Part shown: piece by piece, positions 1 to 5,971 of the stretch | Numbering within the stretch: the first letter of the stretch is position 1 | Layout: every line of letters starts with the position of its first letter | Assembly: GCA_002329675.1 (NCBI GenBank) | Contig: DCUA01000110.1 | Span: 2,952 to 11,072, forward strand | Reading direction: 5' to 3' | Origin: Firmicutes bacterium UBA1426 | GTDB taxonomy: Bacteria > Bacillota > Clostridia > Peptostreptococcales > Anaerovoracaceae | Length of the DNA stretch: 8,121 nucleotides | Program-made: the position numbers and the translations under genes | The notes under the pieces: model-generated | What the model saw: the letters and a program-made list of their open reading frames with translations, nothing else | Told to the model about the DNA's origin: nothing | Databases searched by the model: none

Positions 1-560
1 GCAGTGGTACGAATTACGGCAATAATATCTGCGCCCTGCTTTGCAGCAGCTTTAGCCTGAACGATATCTTCATAAATGTTGCCGGTTGCTACGATAACAT
101 AGAGGTAGGGCTGTTTGCCTTCGCCAATGGTATCCAGATAGTGTTTTCTCTTAGCCGTTTGCTCTCTGATGGTCTTTAAGGTGTTCTGGACTACGTCAAG
201 AAGCTTCTTTTCCGCTTCTTCGGCAGTTGCCAACGGCAGCTTCAAAAGATCCAGATCTCCGGCCGCCACTTTTTCAGCGATCTCCTGAGGAGAAAGCCCT
301 GTCTGGATCATTGCATTTCCGATCCAGTAAGCCGCGCCTCTGGGCAGCCCTCCGCCATCCTTGATGGCATCTACTACTACATTGGGCAGTGGAGTATCCA
401 CTTCATCCACGCCATCAATGCCCAAAAGTCTCACCACAGTTCTCTCTGTGCTGACAGTGGTATGCCTGTCGATAAATTTTTGCATATCGGCGGCGATGCC
501 TGCCGCGGATGACCTGGCACTGTCAATGACTTTGGGATCTAAGTTTAATTTACTTTTCAT
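1..560 (-). CDS. kamD: D-lysine/L-beta-lysine 5,6-aminomutase, alpha subunit (KamD), N-terminal 186 residues
   Basis: This is the large subunit of the adenosylcobalamin- and PLP-dependent aminomutase (EC 5.4.3.3) that moves the terminal amino group of beta-lysine to give 3,5-diaminohexanoate in the cytoplasm. The frame runs open from ATG 558-560 to the window edge, giving 186 residues of a family that is usually about 515-520 long; the truncation is only the window end. Family-typical stretches seen are the start MKSKLNLDPKVID, the segment ERTVVRLLGIDGVD, the segment LPLATAEEAEKKLLDVV, and a barrel-type segment YLYVIVATGNIYEDIVQAK followed by QGADIIAVIRTT at the edge. A GGAGG at 571-575, 10 bases upstream, supports the start. 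The ATG overlaps the kamC stop as ATGA, which suggests translational coupling. KamE, which carries the B12 domain and the PLP lysine in this family, should follow past base 1. The family call rests on remembered homologues and is strong. Confidence 0.93.
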   Translation of the reverse strand, partial: MKSKLNLDPKVIDSARSSAAGIAADMQKFIDRHTTVSTERTVVRLLGIDGVDEVDTPLPNVVVDAIKDGGGLPRGAAYWIGNAMIQTGLSPQEIAEKVAAGDLDLLKLPLATAEEAEKKLLDVVQNTLKTIREQTAKRKHYLDTIGEGKQPYLYVIVATGNIYEDIVQAKAAAKQGADIIAVIRTT

Positions 561-2197
561 CTTTTTCGATCCTCCATATATTTTCTGGCTCTTGTTATGA
601 TGTCCCGGTCAATCCCGAGCATCTGTGCTATATTTAATGCATCTTTTGGAATCTCTTTATTGTCAGCAACTTCATAGAGCCTGTAGTCCATGTATTTTCC
701 GATGATCTCGATCCTCTCCCTGCGATTGGCATAGCGGATCTCCCTGGACAAGAGTTCGAAATCTACGTCTGCGAGACCCCGTACCTGCATGTTACGGATC
801 TTTCCACCTATGGACACATTGTCAAAGTGAGTCGTGATCAGGCTGATATAAGCCTGACCACTCAGGTAGTCTACGATACTTCTTGTCAGAGCAAGGCCCT
901 CCACGGGGTTTGTTCCACTGGCTATTTCGTCAATGAGAAGTAGCGCCCCGTCCTTGCTGCGATCCAGAATATCCTTCAACTCCTCCATTTCACTTCCAAA
1001 ACTGGACAGCCCCCTTTGCAGGTTCTGGCTGTCACCGATTAAAATATGAATGTAGCTGGACAGGCCGATCCTCGCACGGGTACAGGGCACATAAAAGCCG
1101 TGCTGAGCCAGCATGGCACATTGCCCCACCATTTTCAGAGAAATGGTCTTACCTCCCATGTTCGCACCTGTAATACAGGTCACCCCATCCCGCAGATCTA
1201 TGCTCACAGGGCAGAATTGTTTGCCCTTCTTCTGTAGAATGTCTTCCACCACCAGTTGGCGTCCTTCCACGATTTCCAGCACATGATCCTTAACGATCTC
1301 CGGTTTCACGCAATTGTGTTCCCGGGCCCAGAAGGCCTTGGCCAGATTAAAGTCCAGCTCTCCGATGGCTGTACAGTTTTCAAGCAGCATGGATCGGAAG
1401 GCACCGATCTCCGCCGATAGCCGCTCACGAACGCAAAGCTCCTCCTCTTCAATGGCCTCATTAAGTCTTTCCATGCTCCTCTTGAGGTCATCGACTCTAT
1501 CGTCGCTCTTAAGCGTAAATGTGGCGGACACGTAATCCTCATCCAGCAGGGTAAGTTCCGGTATCGCCCTGGTTTTCTCCATCAGCTGCTTGTCTGCTTT
1601 CGATATCACATATTCAAATTTAGGAGTCATGCTGATCCCGTAGGCAGCTTCCACTTTGCGCTTCTGTTCCTTTTGTACCTTTCGGATATCCAGTTCAATC
1701 CTTCTCTTTTCTCCTCGCAGGGTGGCAAGCTTTTCTGAGAATGCATCGTAAATGTAAAAGGTGTTGATCCTCTCCCTGCCCGGGTCCAGAATGTCAAGCA
1801 ATGCTGTGGTGTCCTGCAGTATAAATTCCGCCGGAACCTCCACATCCGCTGCATCCAGTAAACTACGGACTTTGTCCATCTGCAGAAGAAGAGTCTTGAT
1901 CTCATAAAGCTCAACCACACTGAGCACGCTGTTATCGCTGCGTTGGATGGTGAAGGAATTATCCTTCATCTCCTGCAGCGTCTCAAGCAGCTCCTCCACC
2001 CGGCCGGGCTGACTGCCAACCAACTCTACGGTCTTTTCCAGCCTCAGAAGCTCTTCCTTTAAAGCCTCTTCTTTTCCGGGCTCAAAGGCGGAAATAGCCT
2101 TTACCCGTTTTCTCCCGTAGGGAGTATTGATGGAAAGACCGTGAACTACGTAGTCAAATCCTGTTTCTGTTTTCGTTTTGGGATTACAGAGTCGCAT
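557..2197 (-). CDS. kamC: MutS-like ATPase of the lysine aminomutase cluster (KamC)
   Basis: This is a 546-residue protein with a MutS-type ATPase domain in its C-terminal half: Walker A TGANMGGKT at residues 343-351, signature region QRGLSSFGSEMEEL at 394-407, Walker B LLLIDEIASGTNP at 419-431, and an H-loop histidine in TTHF near 457. Residues 40-320 are mainly helical and charged, like the MutS core and clamp. There is no N-terminal mismatch-recognition domain and no C-terminal Smr nuclease domain, so a mismatch-repair role is unlikely. A MutS-like gene is a recurrent member of clusters encoding B12-dependent lysine and ornithine aminomutases. I infer an ATP-driven accessory role, such as assembly, conformational opening or cofactor exchange of KamDE. 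The start is supported by AGGAGAG just upstream, which overlaps the kamB stop; the gap to kamB is 8 bases. The stop overlaps the kamD start. The ATPase class is clear; the symbol follows the kam cluster convention and the role is unproven. Confidence 0.85.
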   Translation of the reverse strand: MRLCNPKTKTETGFDYVVHGLSINTPYGRKRVKAISAFEPGKEEALKEELLRLEKTVELVGSQPGRVEELLETLQEMKDNSFTIQRSDNSVLSVVELYEIKTLLLQMDKVRSLLDAADVEVPAEFILQDTTALLDILDPGRERINTFYIYDAFSEKLATLRGEKRRIELDIRKVQKEQKRKVEAAYGISMTPKFEYVISKADKQLMEKTRAIPELTLLDEDYVSATFTLKSDDRVDDLKRSMERLNEAIEEEELCVRERLSAEIGAFRSMLLENCTAIGELDFNLAKAFWAREHNCVKPEIVKDHVLEIVEGRQLVVEDILQKKGKQFCPVSIDLRDGVTCITGANMGGKTISLKMVGQCAMLAQHGFYVPCTRARIGLSSYIHILIGDSQNLQRGLSSFGSEMEELKDILDRSKDGALLLIDEIASGTNPVEGLALTRSIVDYLSGQAYISLITTHFDNVSIGGKIRNMQVRGLADVDFELLSREIRYANRRERIEIIGKYMDYRLYEVADNKEIPKDALNIAQMLGIDRDIITRARKYMEDRKR

Positions 2198-2205
2198 ATT
2201 CTCTC

Positions 2206-3228
2206 CTACTCACCGTACATGACATCGATTACCGGTATATTGCCGGCAGCTTCCCTCATAGCTGTCAGCAGTTCTCTATGATCGAAAGAGTAGCCCAAAG
2301 GGGCATAAGGATTTACCGTCAAGGCAGCAATTTCGATGTTTTCAAGCACGTTGACCTGAAAACCCCGCTTCCGTAGCTGCTGCCAGGAGGTGGCTCCTAT
2401 GAAAATCTTCGTGGGGTCTTTGAGCACAAACGTTACACCCTTAAGTTTTGAAGGATGAATGTCCCCGATGACGCTCTGTGTCAGTGCCCCCGGTATAAAG
2501 ACCCATTCTGTTTCTTGGTCGATGGCGTCGTCCAGGATCCTGCCTGCGGTCAGGCTGGTTTTCAGATCCAGAAACTCTGACCGCCCTCCTTTGATAAGCA
2601 TGATCCTGTCCTGTGCAGCGCCTGTCTTGATTCTATCCCTCAGCTCCCCTTCCGGGATCCTGGGCAACTGGTATGTGCTCAGGATGTGAAGGGTCTCCTC
2701 CACTACCTTCTTCAAGCTTCTGGAAAGAACCGCACCTGTAGCCAATATAATAGCATCCGAGGTGGCAGGAGCTGCAATGGATCTCCGATCCACCGCCCCG
2801 TCGATGAGGATCAGTTCTGCGCCCAGATCCATCATCTCATTGCACATATCCTTGTGCTCAGCTGTGTTCACGGGTCCGGCTATCTGAACATAGCCGCTAT
2901 CCACTACTCTGCACAGCATCAGCTGGCCCAGGGCTGTAAAATACCGAGTCATTCTCAATATCTCGAGCCCCGCATCTGCCAGCTCATATAACTGTACCGG
3001 CACGGACACGATAGTGCCGGCATCTAAATACACTCTGGGTTTATCCGTTCCCGTAACCAGATCCGTGTTCTCTCCATCCCTCCCGGTAGAGGTGACACCT
3101 ATTACGATCCCCTCATCCATGGCTTCTTCTATCAGATAATTGAGAGTCGTGGTCTTACCCGCGTTCTTAGCCATTCCCACGATTGCGATCCTCTTATACT
3201 TTTGTGCGAGTTGGTTCAGGATACCCAT
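2206..3228 (-). CDS. kamB: P-loop NTP-binding protein of the lysine aminomutase cluster (KamB)
   Basis: This is a 340-residue cytoplasmic protein with no signal peptide or membrane segment. The N-terminus holds a P-loop, IAIVGMAKNAGKTTTLNYL (residues 14-32), with Lys25 and Thr26-27. The spacing from the first glycine to GK is one residue longer than canonical GxxxxGK[ST], and the motif looks like MobB or dethiobiotin-synthetase type P-loops. A hydrophobic strand ending in aspartate, ELILIDGAVDRRS (138-150), is a likely Walker B or switch region. TSTGRDGENTD (46-56) resembles a switch I loop. The C-terminal ~140 residues match no domain I know. Position between kamA and the MutS-like gene is typical of kam clusters. 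An NTPase helper for one of the two aminomutases is an inference, as no enzymatic motif for the pathway is visible. AAGGAG lies 5 bases before the ATG; a second ATG two codons upstream is out of frame. Confidence 0.8.
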   Translation of the reverse strand: MGILNQLAQKYKRIAIVGMAKNAGKTTTLNYLIEEAMDEGIVIGVTSTGRDGENTDLVTGTDKPRVYLDAGTIVSVPVQLYELADAGLEILRMTRYFTALGQLMLCRVVDSGYVQIAGPVNTAEHKDMCNEMMDLGAELILIDGAVDRRSIAAPATSDAIILATGAVLSRSLKKVVEETLHILSTYQLPRIPEGELRDRIKTGAAQDRIMLIKGGRSEFLDLKTSLTAGRILDDAIDQETEWVFIPGALTQSVIGDIHPSKLKGVTFVLKDPTKIFIGATSWQQLRKRGFQVNVLENIEIAALTVNPYAPLGYSFDHRELLTAMREAAGNIPVIDVMYGE

Positions 3229-3279
3229 TCATACTCCTTATTGTGTTACATCTTTTGCAAATATCCCGCGGCGTTTCTA

Positions 3280-4530
3280 TTACTTGTTGCGCTCGTGACG
3301 AAGAAGGTTCTGGGGTTCCAGAGCCAACCGCTCGCCCTGCATCAGGCCGGCAACGCCCTCATAGTGGTATTCTTTCTTGCCTGTGCAATAATCGCATGTG
3401 CAATCCAGTTTGGGCAGATCCGGTTCGGTGTAAGTAGTGATAACACCTTCGTAGTTTCTGAGAATGACCTTGTCCGGAGACTGGGAAATCAGATACTGCG
3501 GCATAACAGGGATCTTTCCGCCACCGCCGGGAGCGTCCACGACGAAGGTGGGAACCGCATAACCGGAGGTATGGCCTCTCAGGCCCTCAATGATCTCAAT
3601 ACCCTTTGCAACCGGTGTTCTGAAGTGCTCGATTCCGAGCGAGAGGTCACACTGATAGATATAGTAGGGTCTCACTCTGTTCTTCACCAGGTTGTGGACC
3701 AGATCTCTCATGATGTGAGGACAATCGTTGACACCGCGAAGCAGTACGGACTGGTTGCCAAGAGGAATACCGGCATCTGCCAGCTTCCGGCATGCTTCCA
3801 TAGCATCGGGAGTCATTTCCTTGGAGTGATTGAAGTGGGTGTTCAGCCAGACGGGATGATACTTCTTCAGCATGTTGACCAGATTGTCCGTTATTCTCAT
3901 TGGCATAACCACAGGAGTTCTGGATCCCAGTCTTACGATTTCCACATGCGGAATTTTCCGGAGTTCGCTGAAGATGTATTCCAGTACGTCGTCGTCTACC
4001 AGCAGGCAGTCTCCTCCGGAGAGCAGTACGTCTCTGACTTCAGGGCTCTTTTTGATATATTCGATGCACTTGTTGATATCGTCCATGCTTCTGGCCGCAT
4101 CGTGTTCGCCTGCTAATCTTCTGCGGGTGCAGTGTCTGCAGTACATGGAGCACTGGTCTGTGATAAGGAACAGAACTCTGTCAGGATATCTGTGGGTAAG
4201 TCCCGGAGCCGGGGAGTCCTCATCCTCGTGCAGGGGATCCAGCATGTCCGCTTCACTCCTGTGGGTCTCAGAGAGAACCGGTACGGCCTGCATTCTGACC
4301 GGGCATCTGGGATCGTCAGGATCCATCAGGGATGCATAGTAAGGGGTGATTCCCAGACGGAAGTTCTTGACTACTTCGTTGATATCATTTTCTTCCTTTT
4401 CCGTCAGGTTGATGATCTTCTTCAACTGTTCAACGGATGTGATCCGGTTCTCAACCTGCCACTTCCAATCGTACCATTGAGCTTCCGTTACATTCTTGTA
4501 AGCTTCAATGTCTTTCCAATTTCTTGCCAT
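3280..4530 (-). CDS. kamA: L-lysine 2,3-aminomutase (KamA)
   Basis: This radical-SAM, PLP-dependent enzyme (EC 5.4.3.2) converts L-lysine to L-beta-lysine, the first step of lysine fermentation. From ATG 4530 the protein has 416 residues, the same length as the characterised Clostridium subterminale enzyme as I recall it. The 4Fe-4S motif CSMYCRHC has cysteines 127, 131 and 134. The glycine-rich PLP segment DAPGGGGK holds the expected Schiff-base Lys339 and Asp332; Asp295 in YQCDLSLG is the other expected substrate-binding acid. The likely zinc ligands are all present: Cys270, Cys377, Cys379 and Cys382. Nothing essential is missing, so it should be active. The open frame extends 11 codons further, to an ATG at 4563, but AGGAGG at 4540-4545 lies between the two and points to 4530. 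A 51-base gap separates it from kamB. EpmB-type and glutamate or arginine aminomutases are relatives, but the length, zinc cysteines and cluster make lysine the substrate. Confidence 0.97.
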   Translation of the reverse strand: MARNWKDIEAYKNVTEAQWYDWKWQVENRITSVEQLKKIINLTEKEENDINEVVKNFRLGITPYYASLMDPDDPRCPVRMQAVPVLSETHRSEADMLDPLHEDEDSPAPGLTHRYPDRVLFLITDQCSMYCRHCTRRRLAGEHDAARSMDDINKCIEYIKKSPEVRDVLLSGGDCLLVDDDVLEYIFSELRKIPHVEIVRLGSRTPVVMPMRITDNLVNMLKKYHPVWLNTHFNHSKEMTPDAMEACRKLADAGIPLGNQSVLLRGVNDCPHIMRDLVHNLVKNRVRPYYIYQCDLSLGIEHFRTPVAKGIEIIEGLRGHTSGYAVPTFVVDAPGGGGKIPVMPQYLISQSPDKVILRNYEGVITTYTEPDLPKLDCTCDYCTGKKEYHYEGVAGLMQGERLALEPQNLLRHERNK

Positions 4531-4539
4531 TATAAATTT

Positions 4540-4545
4540 CCTCCT
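4540..4545 (-). promoter_or_regulatory. Ribosome binding site that fixes the kamA start
   Basis: AGGAGG on the minus strand lies 9 bases before ATG 4530 and inside the region that a start at 4563 would translate. It favours the shorter 416-residue KamA, which also matches the family length. Confidence 0.85.
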
Positions 4546-4574
4546 ATAGTACTTTTTCGGCAATAATTACTATG

Positions 4575-4603
4575 GGTCGAAAGGTGTCTGACACCTTTCG
4601 ACC
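4575..4603. repeat. Perfect 29-base palindrome between kdd and kamA
   Basis: The arms 4575-4588 (GGTCGAAAGGTGTC) and 4590-4603 are exact inverted copies around a single central base. The RNA would form a very stable hairpin with a 13-bp stem and a 3-base loop. No T-run follows on either strand, so a classical intrinsic terminator is not supported. It lies 17 bases past the kdd stop and about 45 bases before the kamA start. It could protect the upstream kdd message, mark a processing site, or be a short mobile REP- or MITE-like palindrome. Its core AAGGTGTC/GACACCTT resembles dispersed intergenic palindromes I recall from other bacterial genomes, which cannot be checked here. Confidence 0.85.
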
Positions 4604-4605
4604 AA

Positions 4606-4618
4606 ACGCATTATGCGT
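4606..4618. repeat. Perfect 13-base palindrome directly after kdd
   Basis: ACGCATTATGCGT is an exact inverted repeat with 6-base arms around one base. It begins one base after the kdd stop codon in the direction of transcription and is separated by only two bases from the larger palindrome at 4575-4603. Together the two form a tandem stem-loop block between kdd and kamA. Confidence 0.6.
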
Positions 4619-4619
4619 A

Positions 4620-5657
4620 TTAAGCATACATTTCAGTGAACAGCTCTCTCAATGCCGGGCTCTCTCTGAGAACCTGCAGTGAAATGGCAGCATGTCCCTT
4701 TGTGTAGCCGTTTCCGACTATCATGTTGATGTCTTTTCCAACACCCTCAGCACCTAATGCAGCCTTTGTGAAGCTGGTAGCCATGCTGAAGAAATACACG
4801 GTTCCGCCATCCTTGGTAGCCAGAATGCTTGCCATCTCCGTATTGGGGATGTTGACGCAGTTGATGACCAGGTCAGCCAGTTTTCCGTTTGTGAGTTCCA
4901 TGATCTTGTTGTAAACAAAGATAGCATCTGTCGCATTAGCAGCGAAGTACTCGTCGGCAAGACCAAGTTTCTTGGCTCTGTTTGTGCTCTTGTCGCTTCC
5001 GCCGATGCAGATAACTTTACCTGTGACTCCGGCTCTCTTCTTCGCTTCATAGAGGCAGAGAAGTCCGGATTTTCCACCGCCGCCGATAACCACAACTGTA
5101 TCGCCGGGCTTAACCAGTTTCGCAGTTTGAGCAGGAGCACCTGCAACGTCCAGGACGGACAGTGCCAGGTTTTCCGGCATATCATCGGGAAGAACTGCGT
5201 AGATACCGCTCTCAAAGAGGATCGCCTGACCCTTGATGTCTACCTGGTCGATGTCAGGTCTTACTTCCAGGATCTCGTCGATCACCAGCGGTGTTAAGGA
5301 CAGGGAAACCAGTGTCGCGATCTTATCGCCCACCTTCAGGTCTGTTTTACCTTCCAGAGCAGGACCAATCTCCTTTACGGTACCGATGAGCATTCCGCCG
5401 GAACCTGTAACGGGGTTCTTGTGCTTACCCTGCTTTTCAACGAGACCCATCATGATCTTCTTGATTTCTTCCACATCGCCGTTTGCCTGCTTTTCAATCT
5501 GCGTGAAGCTTGCGGAATCGATGTTCAAGGTCTGTACGTCGATCAGTACCTCGTTGTCGTAAATTTCCATTGTGTTGTCGATCTTTTCTGCGGGTTGGGG
5601 CAGTACGCCTTTGGGTTCAATTACACGGTGTGTTCCATAAGGGCATCCTTTTTTCAT
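4620..5657 (-). CDS. kdd: L-erythro-3,5-diaminohexanoate dehydrogenase (Kdd)
   Basis: This NAD(P)-dependent oxidative deaminase (EC 1.4.1.11) turns 3,5-diaminohexanoate into 5-amino-3-oxohexanoate and ammonia, the step after the two aminomutases. From ATG 5657 it has 345 residues, the usual family length. The N-terminal part is a diverged GroES-like domain of the medium-chain dehydrogenase type (KHKNPVTGSGG at 78-88, LKVGDKIATLV at 107-117). A Rossmann domain follows, with the glycine loop VVIGGGGKSGLLCLYEA at 189-205. Other family-typical stretches are DLVINCVNIPNTEMASILA (262-280) and KDGGTVYFFSMATSF (282-296). AGGAGG at 5665-5670, 7 bases upstream, selects this ATG over one eight codons earlier at 5681. 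It is the first structural gene after the control region and is probably transcribed from the sigma-54 promoter at 5781-5796. The upstream regulator carries a diverged copy of this whole protein. Confidence 0.94.
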   Translation of the reverse strand: MKKGCPYGTHRVIEPKGVLPQPAEKIDNTMEIYDNEVLIDVQTLNIDSASFTQIEKQANGDVEEIKKIMMGLVEKQGKHKNPVTGSGGMLIGTVKEIGPALEGKTDLKVGDKIATLVSLSLTPLVIDEILEVRPDIDQVDIKGQAILFESGIYAVLPDDMPENLALSVLDVAGAPAQTAKLVKPGDTVVVIGGGGKSGLLCLYEAKKRAGVTGKVICIGGSDKSTNRAKKLGLADEYFAANATDAIFVYNKIMELTNGKLADLVINCVNIPNTEMASILATKDGGTVYFFSMATSFTKAALGAEGVGKDINMIVGNGYTKGHAAISLQVLRESPALRELFTEMYA

Positions 5658-5664
5658 AGTTGTT

Positions 5665-5670
5665 CCTCCT
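5665..5670 (-). promoter_or_regulatory. Ribosome binding site that fixes the kdd start
   Basis: AGGAGG on the minus strand lies 7 bases before ATG 5657. The alternative ATG at 5681 has no such site and would put this one inside the coding region. Confidence 0.85.
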
Positions 5671-5780
5671 ATAAATTTCAACGTTTACTACAAAGCACTT
5701 CAGCTCTTTTAACGGTCTTAACTGTGTTTCCACGTTGCTTCCTTACTGTTTGCTGAAATGGACTTCTGCATACTATATAG

Positions 5781-5796
5781 AGCAAATTTTGTGCCA
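5781..5796 (-). promoter_or_regulatory. Sigma-54 (-24/-12) promoter for the kdd-kam operon
   Basis: The minus strand reads TGGCACAAAATTTGCT, an essentially perfect match to the RpoN consensus TGGCAC-N5-TTGCW, with the GG and GC doublets at the required spacing. The GC doublet predicts a start of transcription near 5770, leaving a leader of about 113 bases before the kdd ATG. A sigma-54 activator is encoded immediately upstream on the same strand, which makes chance occurrence unlikely. An overlapping sigma-70-like pair (TTGGCA with TAGTAT at 16 bases) is much weaker. Confidence 0.88.
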
Positions 5797-5932
5797 AAGG
5801 CGTTTTTTATCCCCTTTGACTCTTTTTTCGAGAAGAGCGTGTGTCCTTTCCTTGCAAATCAACGCTGGATTAAGATTCTTCTCTTCCGGAATGACGTATA
5901 CCAATAAACGATCATCACCTCCTTAGATGCAC

Positions 5933-5966
5933 AATCGGTTCAAACTCGCAAAAAGTCGAACCGATT
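5933..5966. promoter_or_regulatory. Inverted repeat AATCGGTTC-N16-GAACCGATT, candidate upstream activator site
   Basis: Two exact 9-base inverted arms (5933-5941 and 5958-5966) flank a 16-base spacer. The similarity continues outward as CACA against TGTG, with one extra T in the right arm. The centre lies about 180 bases upstream of the predicted kdd transcription start, a typical distance for the enhancer of a sigma-54 activator. A related half-site lies in front of the regulator gene at 8074-8087. The element begins 5 bases past the regulator stop, so it could also fold as an RNA hairpin, but no T-run follows. Binding by the adjacent regulator is an inference. Confidence 0.55.
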
Positions 5967-5971
5967 TGTGT

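Larger units (their letters stand above)
5658..5971. other. 314-base control region between the regulator and kdd
   Basis: No conventional gene lies here. In transcription order it holds the inverted repeat at 5966-5933, then an exact TAAGGAGGTGAT at 5925-5914 (the full complement of the 16S rRNA 3' tail), then the sigma-54 promoter at 5796-5781, then a predicted leader of about 113 bases with the kdd ribosome binding site at its end. Downstream of the Shine-Dalgarno-like element there is an 18-codon ATG frame (5915-5859), which starts too close to it. There is also a 43-codon TTG frame (5904-5773), 13 bases away, which runs into the promoter. Neither is convincing. No terminator with a T-run was found after the regulator gene, so some read-through into kdd is possible. 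Confidence 0.75.

Noticed and set aside
557..2197. DNA mismatch repair function for the MutS-like protein
   Set aside because: No mismatch-recognition or Smr nuclease domain, and the context is entirely lysine catabolism.
3202..4116. Long open frame on the plus strand (about 304 codons)
   Set aside because: It lies almost wholly antisense to kamA, whose catalytic motifs and length are all conserved. No ribosome binding site or recognisable domain; it is a shadow of kamA codon bias.
4531..4563. Longer kamA start at ATG 4563
   Set aside because: The extension would translate through the AGGAGG at 4540-4545 and add 11 residues not expected for the family.
4575..4603. Palindrome as a rho-independent terminator for kdd
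   Set aside because: Neither strand has a T-run after the stem, and kamA follows immediately with no clear promoter of its own.
5897..5905. TATACCAAT, also found on the minus strand at 8121-8113
   Set aside because: A single 9-base AT-rich match in opposite orientation relative to the downstream genes, with no symmetry or spacing logic; likely chance.
5930..5970. Stem-loop after the regulator as an intrinsic terminator
   Set aside because: The stem is good but no T-run follows on the minus strand, and the symmetry is better explained as a protein site with a related half-site at 8074-8087. A weak structural effect on RNA remains possible.
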